Part shown: positions 1 through 9,273 of the stretch, piece after piece
How positions within the stretch are numbered: position 1 is the stretch's first letter
Layout: every line of letters starts with the position of its first letter
NCBI RefSeq assembly: GCF_000284375.1
Contig: NC_017249.1
Coordinates: 7,185,001 to 7,249,000 of the forward strand
Length of the DNA: 64,000 bases
Reading direction: 5' to 3'
Origin: Bradyrhizobium japonicum USDA 6
GTDB lineage: Bacteria > Pseudomonadota > Alphaproteobacteria > Rhizobiales > Xanthobacteraceae
Program-made: the position numbers and the translations under genes
The notes under the pieces: model-generated
Databases searched by the model: none
Seen by the model: only the letters and a program-made list of their open reading frames with translations
Told to the model about the DNA's origin: nothing

Positions 1-832
1 GCGGCTCGCCGGTCGCCACACTCTCGACGGGACGCACGTCGGGATCGGGCACCGGGATCGCCTGCAACAGCAGGTCCGTGTAGGGATGTGCGGGCCTCGC
101 GAACAACTGTTCCGACGGCCCGACCTCGCAGAGCCGGCCGAGATACATCACCGCGACGCGGTCGCTGACCGCTTTCACCACCGCGAGGTCATGCGCGATG
201 AACAGCAGCGTCAGGCCGAAGCGTGCTTTCATCTCCTCGAGCAGATTGAGGATCTGCGCGCGGATGGAGACGTCGAGGGCCGAGACCGGCTCGTCGCAGA
301 CGATGAATTCGGGGTTGAGCACCAGCGATCGCGCGATGCAGATGCGCTGGCACTGGCCGCCGGAGAATTCGTGCGGCAGACGGCTCGCCACGATGTCAGG
401 GTCGAGCCCGACCGCGGACAGCACCTCGTGAACGCGTCGCTTGCGCTCCGTGGCATCCTTGACGCCGGCGATGATCAGCGGCTCGGCGACGATGTCGCCG
501 ATGCGCCGGCGCGGGTTGAGCGAGGCGATCGGGTCCTGGAAGATCAGTTGCACGCGGCGGCGCATCTTGCGCAGCGCCTCGCCCTCCATCGCGGTGAGGT
601 CCTCACCGTCGAACAGCACGCGGCCAGATTTGGCGCGGCGCAATTGCAGCACCGCGCGCCCCAGCGTCGACTTGCCGCAGCCGGATTCGCCGACCAGCCC
701 CAGCGTCTCGCCGCGCGCGACCTGGAGGCTGACGCCGGATACCGCGTGCACCGTCTTGTTGCCGAGACCATATTCGACGACGAGGTTGTCGACGTTCAGG
801 AGCGGCTCAGCGGGCATGGCAAACTGCATCAT
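1..832 (-). CDS. Peptide/nickel-type ABC transporter ATP-binding protein, DppF/OppF-like (3' end outside window)
   Basis: Second ATPase of a five-component importer; it would couple ATP hydrolysis to uptake of a peptide-like or other small ligand at the inner membrane. The reading frame shows a Walker A (GESGCGKST), the signature SGGQCQR, a Walker B ending CDEPVSALD, a switch histidine (IAHDL), and the start of the oligopeptide-transporter C-terminal region ([12 protein letters not shown]). The start ATG at 832 overlaps the stop of the upstream ATPase gene (ATGA), which indicates translational coupling. The stop lies beyond the left edge, so the last residues are not seen. The ligand cannot be read from sequence. 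Confidence 0.93.
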   Translation of the reverse strand, partial: MMQFAMPAEPLLNVDNLVVEYGLGNKTVHAVSGVSLQVARGETLGLVGESGCGKSTLGRAVLQLRRAKSGRVLFDGEDLTAMEGEALRKMRRRVQLIFQDPIASLNPRRRIGDIVAEPLIIAGVKDATERKRRVHEVLSAVGLDPDIVASRLPHEFSGGQCQRICIARSLVLNPEFIVCDEPVSALDVSIRAQILNLLEEMKARFGLTLLFIAHDLAVVKAVSDRVAVMYLGRLCEVGPSEQLFARPAHPYTDLLLQAIPVPDPDVRPVESVATGEP

Positions 833-1821
833 GCGCCAATCCCCTCCGTCATCTGGATGGGATGGAAGCAGGCATAGAGATGATCAGGCATCTCCGCGCC
901 CTTCAATTCGGGCTTGGCCTCGTGACAGCGCCCCGCGGCATAGCGGCAGCGCGGCGCGAAGGAACAGCCTTTGAGTGGCCGGGTCGGATCGGGCGGACGG
1001 CCTGAGATGGCGGGCAGCGGCGTATGCGGCGCGGTCTCCAGCTTCGGGATCGCCGCCAGCAGCGCCTCAGTGTAGGGCATGTGCATGCGCTTGAACAACG
1101 CCTGCGTCGGCGCGCGCTCCACCACCCTGCCCGCATACATCACCGCGACCTCGTCGGCGCGGCCGGCGACGACGCCGAGATCGTGTGTGATGATGATCAT
1201 CGCCATGTGGCGGCGGCGCTGCTCGCGCGCCAGCAGATCGAGGATCTGCGCCTGGATCGTGACGTCGAGCGCCGTGGTCGGCTCGTCCGCGATCAACAGT
1301 TTCGGCTCGCAGGACAGCGCAATCGCAATCGCGATGCGCTGGCGCATGCCGCCGGAACATTGATGCGGATATTGCGCGAGCCGCTGCTCTGGCGCCGGAA
1401 TGCCGACGGCGGCGAGCAGCTCGATGCTGCGCTTGCGGGCCGCCGGCGCATCGAGCTCGAGATGCTCCTGGATCGTCTCCATCAGCTGGGTGCCGATCGT
1501 GAGCACCGGATTGAGCGAGGTCATGGGGTCCTGGAACACGACCGCGAGGTCGCGCCCGCGCAGTCTCCGCAGACGCTCGGAGTCGAGCCGCACCAGGTCC
1601 TCGCCGTCGAACATCACGCGTCCGGTCAGCTTCGCCTTCTTCGGCAGGAGCTGAAGCACCGCGCGCGACAGCATGGTCTTGCCGCAGCCGGATTCGCCGA
1701 CGATGCCGAGCGTGCGGCCCGCCTCCAGCGACAGGTCGACACGATCCACGGCGCGCAAATTGCCGCGCGGGGTCGGCAGCTCGACCGCCACGTCCTCGAT
1801 GGTCAGAAGCGGCGCGCTCAC
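829..1821 (-). CDS. Peptide/nickel-type ABC transporter ATP-binding protein, DppD/OppD-like
   Basis: First ATPase of the importer, 330 aa, normal for DppD/OppD. Walker A GESGCGKT lies near residue 43, the signature SGGMRQR near 157, Walker [13 protein letters not shown] near 177, and an oligopeptide-transporter C-terminal extension with a Cys-containing stretch ([14 protein letters not shown]) that resembles the Fe-S binding C-terminus of this ATPase family. The ATG overlaps the stop of the upstream permease by four bases (ATGA), and its own stop overlaps the next ATPase the same way, so all are one transcript read in the order 5.2 to 0 kb. Confidence 0.95.
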   Translation of the reverse strand: MSAPLLTIEDVAVELPTPRGNLRAVDRVDLSLEAGRTLGIVGESGCGKTMLSRAVLQLLPKKAKLTGRVMFDGEDLVRLDSERLRRLRGRDLAVVFQDPMTSLNPVLTIGTQLMETIQEHLELDAPAARKRSIELLAAVGIPAPEQRLAQYPHQCSGGMRQRIAIAIALSCEPKLLIADEPTTALDVTIQAQILDLLAREQRRRHMAMIIITHDLGVVAGRADEVAVMYAGRVVERAPTQALFKRMHMPYTEALLAAIPKLETAPHTPLPAISGRPPDPTRPLKGCSFAPRCRYAAGRCHEAKPELKGAEMPDHLYACFHPIQMTEGIGA

Positions 1822-2687
1822 AGCGCCCCCTGACGCGGGTCGGTCAGCGCCCGCAAGGTGTCGCCGACCAGGTTGAAGGCCAGCACGGTCAAGAACAACG
1901 CTGTTGCCGGCAGGAAGGCCAGCCGCGGCGCGACGTCGAGGCTGTCGCGCCCCTCGCCGATCATGCTGCCCCAGCTCGCCATCGGCGGCGGCACGCCGAG
2001 CCCGAGGAAGGACAGCGCGCCCTCGACCACGATGGTGACGGCGACGCCGAGCAGGAAGAAGGCCAGCAGCGGCAGGATCACGTTCGGCAGCAGCTCGCGC
2101 AGCAGGACGCGCGCATGGCTGGCGCCGAGCGCCTCGGCCGCGATCACGAACTCGCGCCGCGCCAGCGTCAGCGTGGCCGCGCGCGCCACGCGCATGAAGG
2201 CGGGAATGCCGAGCACGCCGAGGATCAGGGTGAGATTGGGAATCGACTGGCCGAGATAGGCGGTCACCGCGAGCGCGAAGATCAGCGGCGGAAACGCCAG
2301 CAGCACGTCCATGCTGCCGACCACCAGCGTTTCGAACCGGCCGCGGAAATAGCCGGCGAGGAGACCAAGCGCGCCGCCGACCGCAAGGCCGATCATCGGC
2401 GCGATCAGCCCGACCGTTAGCGAGACGCGCGCGCCGAAGATCAGGCGGGCGAATTCGTCGCGGCCGAGCCCGTCGGTGCCGAGCCAGTGTTCCCCGGAGG
2501 ACGCGGCACGGCGCTCCAGCATGTCCATGTCTACAGGATTCTGCAGCGGCAGCACCGGCGCAAGGATCGCGAGTGTCAGGACAATCGCGAGCCAGGCGCT
2601 CGCGAACCAGAACAACAGGCCGAGCTTGCGGCCGCGGCGGACGGGCGCGGACGCCTCGTCCTGGATGGAGAGCTCAAGCGTGGCCAT
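1818..2687 (-). CDS. ABC transporter permease, DppC/OppC-like
   Basis: Inner-membrane permease of the peptide-type importer, 289 aa. It has an N-terminal membrane segment, the periplasmic stretch that ends in a GTDGLGRDEFARLI motif typical of DppC, then five further hydrophobic segments with the EAA-type loop (AAEALGASHARVLLRELLPN). An upstream in-frame start would add 42 Ser/Cys-rich residues with no family similarity, so I chose the ATG at 2687; this overlaps the end of the upstream permease by 14 bases. It pairs with the DppB-like protein to form the channel. Confidence 0.93.
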   Translation of the reverse strand: MATLELSIQDEASAPVRRGRKLGLLFWFASAWLAIVLTLAILAPVLPLQNPVDMDMLERRAASSGEHWLGTDGLGRDEFARLIFGARVSLTVGLIAPMIGLAVGGALGLLAGYFRGRFETLVVGSMDVLLAFPPLIFALAVTAYLGQSIPNLTLILGVLGIPAFMRVARAATLTLARREFVIAAEALGASHARVLLRELLPNVILPLLAFFLLGVAVTIVVEGALSFLGLGVPPPMASWGSMIGEGRDSLDVAPRLAFLPATALFLTVLAFNLVGDTLRALTDPRQGAL

Positions 2688-3624
2688 GGCGGATCCTGGG
2701 ATCGAGCACGGCATAGAGCATGTCGACGATGAAATTGACGATGACGAAACCCGAGGCGACCAGCAGCACCACGCCCTGGAGGATGACGAGGTCGCGGGTG
2801 TAGATCGCGCCAACCAGCAGGCGGCCGATGCCCGGCAGCGCGAAGATCGATTCCACGATCAGCGTGCCGCCCAGCAGGCGGCCGATATTGATGCCAGTGA
2901 CCGTCACCAGGGTCAGCGACGATGGCTTCAGCGCATGCACGAACAGGATGCGCGCGGGCTTGAGGCCTTTGGCCTTGGCGAGCGCGATATAGTCCTCCTG
3001 CAGGGTCGCGATCATGTCGGAGCGCAACACCCGCATGATCCCTGGCCATTCCGCCAGCGCCAGCGTCAGCGCCGGCAGCACGAAGAAGCGCAGGTTCGAC
3101 AGCGGCTCCTCGGTGAACGGCACGTAGCCGGTCGCCGGCAGCCAGCGCAGCTCGACCGCGAACAGATAGATCAACAAAATCGCCATCAGGAAGGACGGCA
3201 TCGACAGCATGGCGAAGGCGCTGCCGGTCATGAAGCGGTCGAAGGCGCCGCCGGCGCGCGCGGCACATGCGATCGCGAGCGGCACGCCGATCATGAGCCC
3301 GATGAATTCGGCCATCAGCATCAGCTCGAGCGAGACCGGAATGCGCTCAGCCACCGCCTGCAACACCGTCTGTCCGGTGCGGAAGGAGCGGCCGAGATCG
3401 CCCTGCAGGACGTGACCGAGCCAGCTCAGATAACGCCACCACAGCGGCTGGTCGAGCCCCATGTCACGGCGCAACGCCGCGACATTCTCCGGCGTCGCCT
3501 GATCGCCGAGGATGACATAGGCAAGGTCTCCCGGCAGCAGCGAGGCGATCAGGAAAGTGAGCAGCGAGACGGCGAGCAGCACCGGCAGGATGGCAAGGAG
3601 CCGCCGCACGACGAAGTTCAGCAT
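2674..3624 (-). CDS. ABC transporter permease, DppB/OppB-like
   Basis: Partner permease, 316 aa, the usual length for DppB. The N-terminus (LNFVVRRLLAILPVLLAVSLLTF) is the characteristic first membrane helix of DppB/OppB, followed by the GLDQPLWWRYLSW periplasmic stretch and the EAA loop (ALAKAKGLKPARILFVHALK). It begins seven bases after the stop of the binding-protein gene and overlaps the DppC-like gene, consistent with one operon. Topology suggests six membrane helices. Confidence 0.94.
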   Translation of the reverse strand: MLNFVVRRLLAILPVLLAVSLLTFLIASLLPGDLAYVILGDQATPENVAALRRDMGLDQPLWWRYLSWLGHVLQGDLGRSFRTGQTVLQAVAERIPVSLELMLMAEFIGLMIGVPLAIACAARAGGAFDRFMTGSAFAMLSMPSFLMAILLIYLFAVELRWLPATGYVPFTEEPLSNLRFFVLPALTLALAEWPGIMRVLRSDMIATLQEDYIALAKAKGLKPARILFVHALKPSSLTLVTVTGINIGRLLGGTLIVESIFALPGIGRLLVGAIYTRDLVILQGVVLLVASGFVIVNFIVDMLYAVLDPRIRHGHA

Positions 3625-3631
3625 CGCGTGG

Positions 3632-5176
3632 TCATTCCAGCCAGGCGGTCGAGACGTCGATCACGCCGTTGTACATTTTTGGGAAGCCCTTCAGCTTGGC
3701 GCTCGACAGCGCGTAATAGGTGTTCTGGAAGGTCCAGAACCAGACCGCCTCCTTGTTGATCAGGCGGCTGATTGCGCAATAGTCCTCGATACGCGCGGCG
3801 GGATCAGCGGTGACGCGGGAGTGGTCGAGCAGCCGGTCGAGCTCCGGATCGGCGAAGCTGGCCAGCGCCAGTGGGCTGCCGCTGCGGAAGTTCGCATACA
3901 TCTGCGGATCGGGATCGGCGAGGTCGACGATGCGCCAGGGTATGAGCTGGAACTGACGCATGAAGGCGCGCGGCGGAATGGTGGCCTGGTCGACCTGCTC
4001 GATCTCCATGTTGACGCCCACGCGCTTCCAGAATTGCTGGAGCACCTGGCCGATCATGCGGCCGCGGGGCGTCGCGGTCACCAGCGTCTTGAACTCGACC
4101 GGCTTGCCATAGTCCTTGATCAGTGCCTTGGCCTTCTCGACGTCGAACGGCAGCGCGCCGTCGTCCTTGCACTTGACCCAGGAGCCGTCGCCGTAGGGAT
4201 TGGTCGCGGGCCGGCTCAGGCCATTGCTGATCGCCTGCGACATCTTTGGACGGTCGATCGCCATCACCAGCGCCTGCCGCACGCGGACGTCGTCGAACGG
4301 CGCGGCCTTGGTATTGAAGGCATAGACCTGCGCGCCCGAGCCCTTGTAGGTGTGCACGGCGAGCTTGGAGTCCTTCTGCGCCTTCATGATGTTGTCGGCG
4401 TCGTTCTCGTCGTCCCAGATGATATCGGCCTCGCCCGATTGCAGCGAGGCGAAACGCGACTGCGCGTCGGGCAGCGGCTTCAGGATGATACGGTCGAGAT
4501 AGGGACGGCCCTTGTTCCAGTAGTCCGGGTTCTTCTCCAGAACCATGCGGTCGCCGGCGGTCCATGATTTCAGGATGTAGGGACCGGTGCCGACGGGATT
4601 GCGATTGTAGTCGTCGCCCTTGGTCTTCCAGGCCGTCGGTGAATGCACCACGTTGTTCTGGCTCTGGATGGTGATCACCGCCGGCAGATTCACGGAAGGG
4701 TCGGTGAGCTTGTAGACGACGGTGTATTCGTCGGGCGCCAGCACCTCCTTGACGTTGGTGATGTAGAAGGCGCAGCGGCACTTGTTGGCGGGGTCCTTCT
4801 GCCGGTCGAAATTCTCCTTGAAGGCTTGCGCATTGAACGGCGTGCCATCGTGGAATTTCACGCCCTCGCGCAGCTTGAAGGTCCAGCTCATGTAGTCGTC
4901 GGAATGGGTCCAGGATACTGCGAGCTTTGGCGCGGCCTCGCCCTTCTCGTCGAGCGTGGTGAGCGTATCGAAGATCGCGGCCGCAGCGGTGAAGGTCGAG
5001 GTGTCGTAGACCCCGACCTTGAGCGGATCGAAGCCCGTAATCTCCAGCTCCTGACCGACGGTGATGCTGCCGCCCGCCTTCTGCGCCTGCGCCGGCTCAG
5101 CCGGCGGAAGGAGAGCAAATGCCGCAACAAGGAAAATCGGCGCGTGCCTGCGCGCCTTGGCAGCAAGGGTCGTCAT
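3632..5176 (-). CDS. Periplasmic solute-binding protein, SBP_bac_5 family
   Basis: Extracytoplasmic receptor of the importer, 514 aa. A signal peptide ends near AEPAQA (about residue 31). The mature protein carries the family hallmarks: GFDPLK near the N-terminus, TFKLREGVKFHDGTPFNA, and a NPVGTGPY motif in the middle. The start ATG has a good ribosome site (GGAGGAACC). Similar proteins bind peptides, nickel chelates, glutathione or opines, so the ligand is unknown. A CoA-transferase gene lies 131 bases upstream on the same strand and could use the imported compound. Confidence 0.93.
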   Translation of the reverse strand: MTTLAAKARRHAPIFLVAAFALLPPAEPAQAQKAGGSITVGQELEITGFDPLKVGVYDTSTFTAAAAIFDTLTTLDEKGEAAPKLAVSWTHSDDYMSWTFKLREGVKFHDGTPFNAQAFKENFDRQKDPANKCRCAFYITNVKEVLAPDEYTVVYKLTDPSVNLPAVITIQSQNNVVHSPTAWKTKGDDYNRNPVGTGPYILKSWTAGDRMVLEKNPDYWNKGRPYLDRIILKPLPDAQSRFASLQSGEADIIWDDENDADNIMKAQKDSKLAVHTYKGSGAQVYAFNTKAAPFDDVRVRQALVMAIDRPKMSQAISNGLSRPATNPYGDGSWVKCKDDGALPFDVEKAKALIKDYGKPVEFKTLVTATPRGRMIGQVLQQFWKRVGVNMEIEQVDQATIPPRAFMRQFQLIPWRIVDLADPDPQMYANFRSGSPLALASFADPELDRLLDHSRVTADPAARIEDYCAISRLINKEAVWFWTFQNTYYALSSAKLKGFPKMYNGVIDVSTAWLE

Positions 5177-5307
5177 GGTTCCTCCCGGGATCCCTCGTCC
5201 GATGTTTCGGATCGTTGAATGACTCGGCGGCGAGCTTGGCGATAAATGCTCGCCACGGCAAGAGGAACACGCGAGAGATCAAACGCTGTAGTGGTGTTGC
5301 GATGCGC

Positions 5308-6504
5308 TCAGTTTGTCGCAGCCGTTTTGCCTGACGGAATTGGCGCATCGTCGGCGAGGCCGATCTCCTCGCGCAATGCGTCCGTGTGCTCGCCGAGCAC
5401 GGCCATCTGCTTGCCGGGCGTGGTGTCGGCGCCCGACATCCGGAACGGCAGATTGAGCACCTGGAACGAGCCACCCTCGTCCTCCACGGACGAGAGCGCC
5501 TGCCGGTGCGCGAGTTGCGGATCGGCCAGCGCCTCGGACACGGTGCGATAGGCCGAGGCCGGCACGCCCGCCGCGCCAAGCGCGACAAGACACGCGTCGG
5601 TCGTGAGCGGCCGCGACCAGGCCTCGACGCCGTCCATCATGTCGGCCCAGTTCTCGCGGCGCGCGGCGTAGGTGGAGAAGCGCGGATCGGAAATCCATTC
5701 GGGGCGGCCGATCACACCCATCAGGCACTGAAACGTCTTCTCGCTCGCGACCGTGATCATGACATAGCCATTGGCCGTCTCGGTCGGCCCGAACATCGGG
5801 CGCGGCGGTGGCTTCACCGCGAATTGCGAGCTCTGCAGCTCGATCACCGTCAAGGTCAGCATCGATTCCAGCATGGAGACGTCGACGTGCTGGCCGAGGC
5901 CGGTCACGGTGCGCTGATAGAGCGCAGACGCAATCGCGCCAAAACCGTAGGTGCCGGTGACGACGTCGGCATGGTAGATGCCGCAATAATCTGGACGGTT
6001 GCGGCCGGGCTGATAGGCGAGATGCGCCATGTCATAACCCGAAGCCGCATGGATCACCGGCGCGTAGGCCGGCAGCTCGGCCGAGGGGCCGCTCTGGCCG
6101 TAGCCCGAGATCGAGCAATAGATCAGCCGGGGGTTGAGCGGCCGCAGGTTGTCGTAGTCGAGCCGCAGGCGGCGCATCACGCCCGGGCGAAAATTCTCGA
6201 CCAGGATGTCTGAGGTCGCGACCAGTCGACGCACCGCCTCCCTGCCGTCCTCGGATTTGAGGTCGAGCACGACACTCTTCTTGCCGACATTGAGCTGGCC
6301 GAACACGGTGCTGCACCCCTTGCGCAGCGGCGGCCGGGTCCGCATCGTCTCGCCGCCGTCGGTCTCGATCTTGATGACCTCGGCGCCCATGTCGGCAAGC
6401 ATCCGCGCACAGTGGGGACCGGCGATGGTGGTCGAAAAATCCAGGACCCTGAGGCCCGCGAAGGCCTTTGTCGTCGTCCCCTCATGCTTATCTGCTAACG
6501 GCAT
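5308..6504 (-). CDS. CaiB/BaiF (class III) CoA-transferase
   Basis: Predicted to move CoA between acyl-CoA donors and a carboxylic acid acceptor in the cytoplasm. At 398 aa it has the family length. The N-terminus LRVLDFSTTIAGPHCARMLADMGAEVIKIE is diagnostic, and the HADVVTG stretch holds the aspartate that forms the enzyme-bound anhydride in this family. It lies upstream of, and codirectional with, the ABC importer; the 131-base gap leaves room for a separate promoter, so shared transcription is possible but not shown. The acid substrate cannot be inferred. Confidence 0.92.
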   Translation of the reverse strand: MPLADKHEGTTTKAFAGLRVLDFSTTIAGPHCARMLADMGAEVIKIETDGGETMRTRPPLRKGCSTVFGQLNVGKKSVVLDLKSEDGREAVRRLVATSDILVENFRPGVMRRLRLDYDNLRPLNPRLIYCSISGYGQSGPSAELPAYAPVIHAASGYDMAHLAYQPGRNRPDYCGIYHADVVTGTYGFGAIASALYQRTVTGLGQHVDVSMLESMLTLTVIELQSSQFAVKPPPRPMFGPTETANGYVMITVASEKTFQCLMGVIGRPEWISDPRFSTYAARRENWADMMDGVEAWSRPLTTDACLVALGAAGVPASAYRTVSEALADPQLAHRQALSSVEDEGGSFQVLNLPFRMSGADTTPGKQMAVLGEHTDALREEIGLADDAPIPSGKTAATN

Positions 6505-6697
6505 GCCTGCTTACGCCCCCTCGGCCCCTTAGGAACTATCGAAGTTCTTTCTTGTTGATGGCCGACCCTAGAGGGCGGCGGGTGAGTAGGAAAGTCTTTA
6601 CCGAACGGACGCGTCTCGCGGGCGGGCTTGGGAATTCCGGGACAACTGGACCCGTTCTTGCATAGCAACAGACGGGATCGGAAGAGGGCAGCTGTTC

Positions 6698-8113
6698 TTG
6701 AGGGTCTTGTTCGTCACAACCGAGATGGACGATTTCGTCCGCGTTGGCGGACTCGGCGCCGTTTCCGCTGCCCTTCCGAGGGCGCTTCGCCCTCTTGCCG
6801 ATATCCGGGTCATGTTGCCCGGCTATCGCGACATCATCGAACAACTCACGCATATTCAGATCGTTGGCCGCTGCCCGGCGTTTGCGGAGATGCCGGCCTG
6901 CTCGCTCGGCCGTGCCGCGACCAGGGACGGGCTGCCGGTCTATGTGCTGTTGTGCTCACAACTCTACGACCGGCCCGGCAATCCCTATGGCGACGAGTCC
7001 GGACGCGACTGGCCGGACAACGACATTCGCTTTGCGCGCTTTGCCTCGGCAGCCGCTGAGCTTGCCATGGGCAAGCTGGACAAGAATTGGGCAGCAGACC
7101 TGATCCATGCCAATGACTGGCAGGCCTCGCTCGTGCCGGCCTACCTCGCCTGGCGCGGGGCCAAGCTGCCGTCGATCCTGACCATCCACAACCTCGCCTA
7201 CCAGGGACTCTTCCCGAAGGACTCGCTGCGGCGGATCGGCGTCCCCGAGAGCTCCTTCCATATCGACGGCGTCGAATTCTACGACCAGCTCTCCTTCCTC
7301 AAGGCCGGGCTGGTCTATGCCTCGCACCTCACCACCGTCAGCGGCACCTATGCACGCGAGATCACGACGGAGGAATTCGGCTGCGGCCTCGAAGGCCTGC
7401 TTCGTGTCCGCTCCGACGCGGCCGAGCTCACCGGCATCCTCAACGGCATCGACGAGAGCTGGGACCCGCGCTCCTGCGCCCAGCTCGCCCAGCAATTCGG
7501 CGCCGGTGACTGGGTCGGCAAGAAGGCCAATGCGGATTACGTGCGCAAGCAGTTCGGGCTCGCGGTGTCGCGCGGCCCGATGTTCGCGATCGTCGCACGC
7601 CTCGTGCACCAGAAGGGTATCGACCTCGTGCTGTCGGCCGCCGACGAGATCATCGATGCCGGCGGGCAGATCGTGGTCACCGGCTCCGGCGAGCCGGCGC
7701 TTGAGCAGGCGCTGATCGACGCGCATCGCCGCCGTCCCGACGCGATCGGGGTTACGATCGGCTTCAACGAGGCCCAGGCGCGGCGCATCTTCGCGGGCAG
7801 CGATTTCACATTGATGCCGTCGCGCTTCGAACCGTGCGGCCTCAGCCAGATGTACGCCCAGCGTTTCGGCTCGTTGCCGATCGGTCACCAGACCGGTGGC
7901 CTCGCCGAGACTATCACCGACGGCGAGACCGGCTTTCTGTTCTCAAAGCCCTCACACGAATCCTTCCTCGGCGGCGTCCGCCGCGCCTTCTCGACCTTCA
8001 TGGCGCAGGACCAGCTCGACTCCATGCGTCGCAGCGCGATGGGGCGATCGTTCTCCTGGAGCATCTCGGCCGGCAGCTACAGCGCGCTGTATCGGAAGCT
8101 GGCGTCGGTGTGA
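6698..8113 (+). CDS. glgA: Glycogen/starch synthase, GlgA-like (GT5)
   Basis: ADP-glucose-dependent alpha-1,4-glucan elongation is the expected activity. Length is 471 aa, close to bacterial GlgA. The GT5 N-terminal domain starts at once (LFVTTEM), the central DLIHANDWQASLVP and LTIHNLAYQG motifs are present, and the C-terminal lobe has PSRFEPCGLSQMYAQRFG and GGLAETI. The start is TTG at 6698, giving the N-terminus that aligns with GlgA, behind a GGAAGAGGGCAG ribosome site. Odd point: the ADP-glucose-binding lysine of the usual KTGGL motif (E. coli K15) is arginine here (RVGGL, R15). No other glg gene adjoins it. Confidence 0.88.
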   Translation: MRVLFVTTEMDDFVRVGGLGAVSAALPRALRPLADIRVMLPGYRDIIEQLTHIQIVGRCPAFAEMPACSLGRAATRDGLPVYVLLCSQLYDRPGNPYGDESGRDWPDNDIRFARFASAAAELAMGKLDKNWAADLIHANDWQASLVPAYLAWRGAKLPSILTIHNLAYQGLFPKDSLRRIGVPESSFHIDGVEFYDQLSFLKAGLVYASHLTTVSGTYAREITTEEFGCGLEGLLRVRSDAAELTGILNGIDESWDPRSCAQLAQQFGAGDWVGKKANADYVRKQFGLAVSRGPMFAIVARLVHQKGIDLVLSAADEIIDAGGQIVVTGSGEPALEQALIDAHRRRPDAIGVTIGFNEAQARRIFAGSDFTLMPSRFEPCGLSQMYAQRFGSLPIGHQTGGLAETITDGETGFLFSKPSHESFLGGVRRAFSTFMAQDQLDSMRRSAMGRSFSWSISAGSYSALYRKLASV

Positions 8114-8136
8114 GGCTGAGGTGCTTCCTCATACTC

Positions 8137-8224
8137 CGTCATTGCGAGCGCAGCGAAGCAATCCAGACTGTCTCCGCGGCGGCAGTCTGGATTGCTTCGT
8201 CGCAAGCGCTCCTCGCAATGACGG
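8137..8224. repeat. Dispersed palindromic intergenic repeat
   Basis: An 88-base imperfect inverted repeat whose arms read CCGTCATTGCGAGCG and CTCGCAATGACGG, with inner arms containing CAATCCAGAC and GTCTGGATTG. It lies between the converging glgA-like and MpaB-like genes. Repeats with these arms are common between genes in Bradyrhizobium. It may act as a transcript 3' end for both genes. Confidence 0.8.
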
Positions 8225-8245
8225 TAGCGGCGGCCATCGCGCCCC

Positions 8246-9196
8246 TCACCCCTTCCCGTGCACATCCATTTGCGGCCGCCCGATCCAGGCGCGATTGAGA
8301 CACCGGGTCATCCAGTCGGGCTGCGGCTCGCCCCGCAGCCGTGCCTGCGCTTCCTGGTAGGGACCGACATAGCGCAGCCGGTCCGGCAATTTCGGATAGA
8401 CGCGCCTGATCCATTTCAGCGCATTGTCGGCTGCCCTCTTGTCGCGCTCGTCGAATTCAAACCCGAAGCCCGCTCGCAGGCGCTCCGGCAACATCCTCGC
8501 CGTGAGCGCGCGATACCATCGCGGTGGCCGCAGCCACGGACGGGCGCCACCAAGGATCTGCGCGGCGATCTCGCGCGCCGCCGGACTGACGGTCAGCGTC
8601 TCCGACTGCGCCATCGCCGCGGTGTAGGCCACAAAGCCGGACCAGTCCGCGGGCAAATCGTCCGCCGTCAGTCCGAACAAGGCGCCGAACTTCCGGCTCT
8701 CGCGCCAGTAGCGCTCGCGCTCCTCCACTGAGAGCGGCGGCAGGACCAGGTCATGCGCCATCACCGCGGTCTCGACCAGCGTCGCATGAACCCAGCGCAG
8801 CGACGGAATGTCGTTGGCGCAGTAGCGCGAGCCCGCCGCGAACGGACCGACGGTCTCGGGCATCTCGCCGACGATCATGCTGTGGCGCCGATGCAATTGC
8901 CGGGACGACAACTGCGCCCGGTCGAGCGAGCCGAACACCATGGCAAAGACGATGTCGAAGGTGCGATGGAAGCGGCCGATCGGATCGGCAAGGGTGCGCG
9001 AATGCTCCGCGATGGCGGCCGCGACCCAGGGATGCGCCAGCTGCAACAACAGCGCGCGGCCGGCGCCGAGAAAGATGACGGCCTCCCGGTCGATCCGCCA
9101 GGTCACCGTGTCAGGACCGAACACGCCGGCAACCGGTCCCGCCGCGTCAGCGCGGACCTTATCAAGGGCCAATTCCAGATCGTTCCCGGATACCAA
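8246..9196 (-). CDS. MpaB-family oxygenase (DUF2236)
   Basis: Member of the haem-binding oxygenase-like family that includes fungal MpaB' and rubber oxygenase Lcp (family knowledge). 316 aa. The N-terminal GAGRALLLQLAHPWVAAAIAEHS stretch, the RFHRTFD motif and the later WVHATLVETAVMAHDLV are typical of DUF2236. The start is TTG at 9196 with a GAGAGGC ribosome site seven bases away; a GTG further in is possible. No signal peptide is visible. The substrate is unknown. Confidence 0.85.
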   Translation of the reverse strand: MVSGNDLELALDKVRADAAGPVAGVFGPDTVTWRIDREAVIFLGAGRALLLQLAHPWVAAAIAEHSRTLADPIGRFHRTFDIVFAMVFGSLDRAQLSSRQLHRRHSMIVGEMPETVGPFAAGSRYCANDIPSLRWVHATLVETAVMAHDLVLPPLSVEERERYWRESRKFGALFGLTADDLPADWSGFVAYTAAMAQSETLTVSPAAREIAAQILGGARPWLRPPRWYRALTARMLPERLRAGFGFEFDERDKRAADNALKWIRRVYPKLPDRLRYVGPYQEAQARLRGEPQPDWMTRCLNRAWIGRPQMDVHGKG

Positions 9197-9273
9197 CTGC
9201 AGGGCCTCTCAGAGGCGGACGACGGCCGACAATCCGCAGGGCCTGTGGCAATTCGATGAAAGCGGAGGCGGCC

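Noticed and set aside
8137..8224. Insertion-sequence ends or a small RNA gene
   Set aside because: The element has no transposase and its arms match the pattern of common palindromic intergenic repeats; RNA function cannot be shown from one copy.
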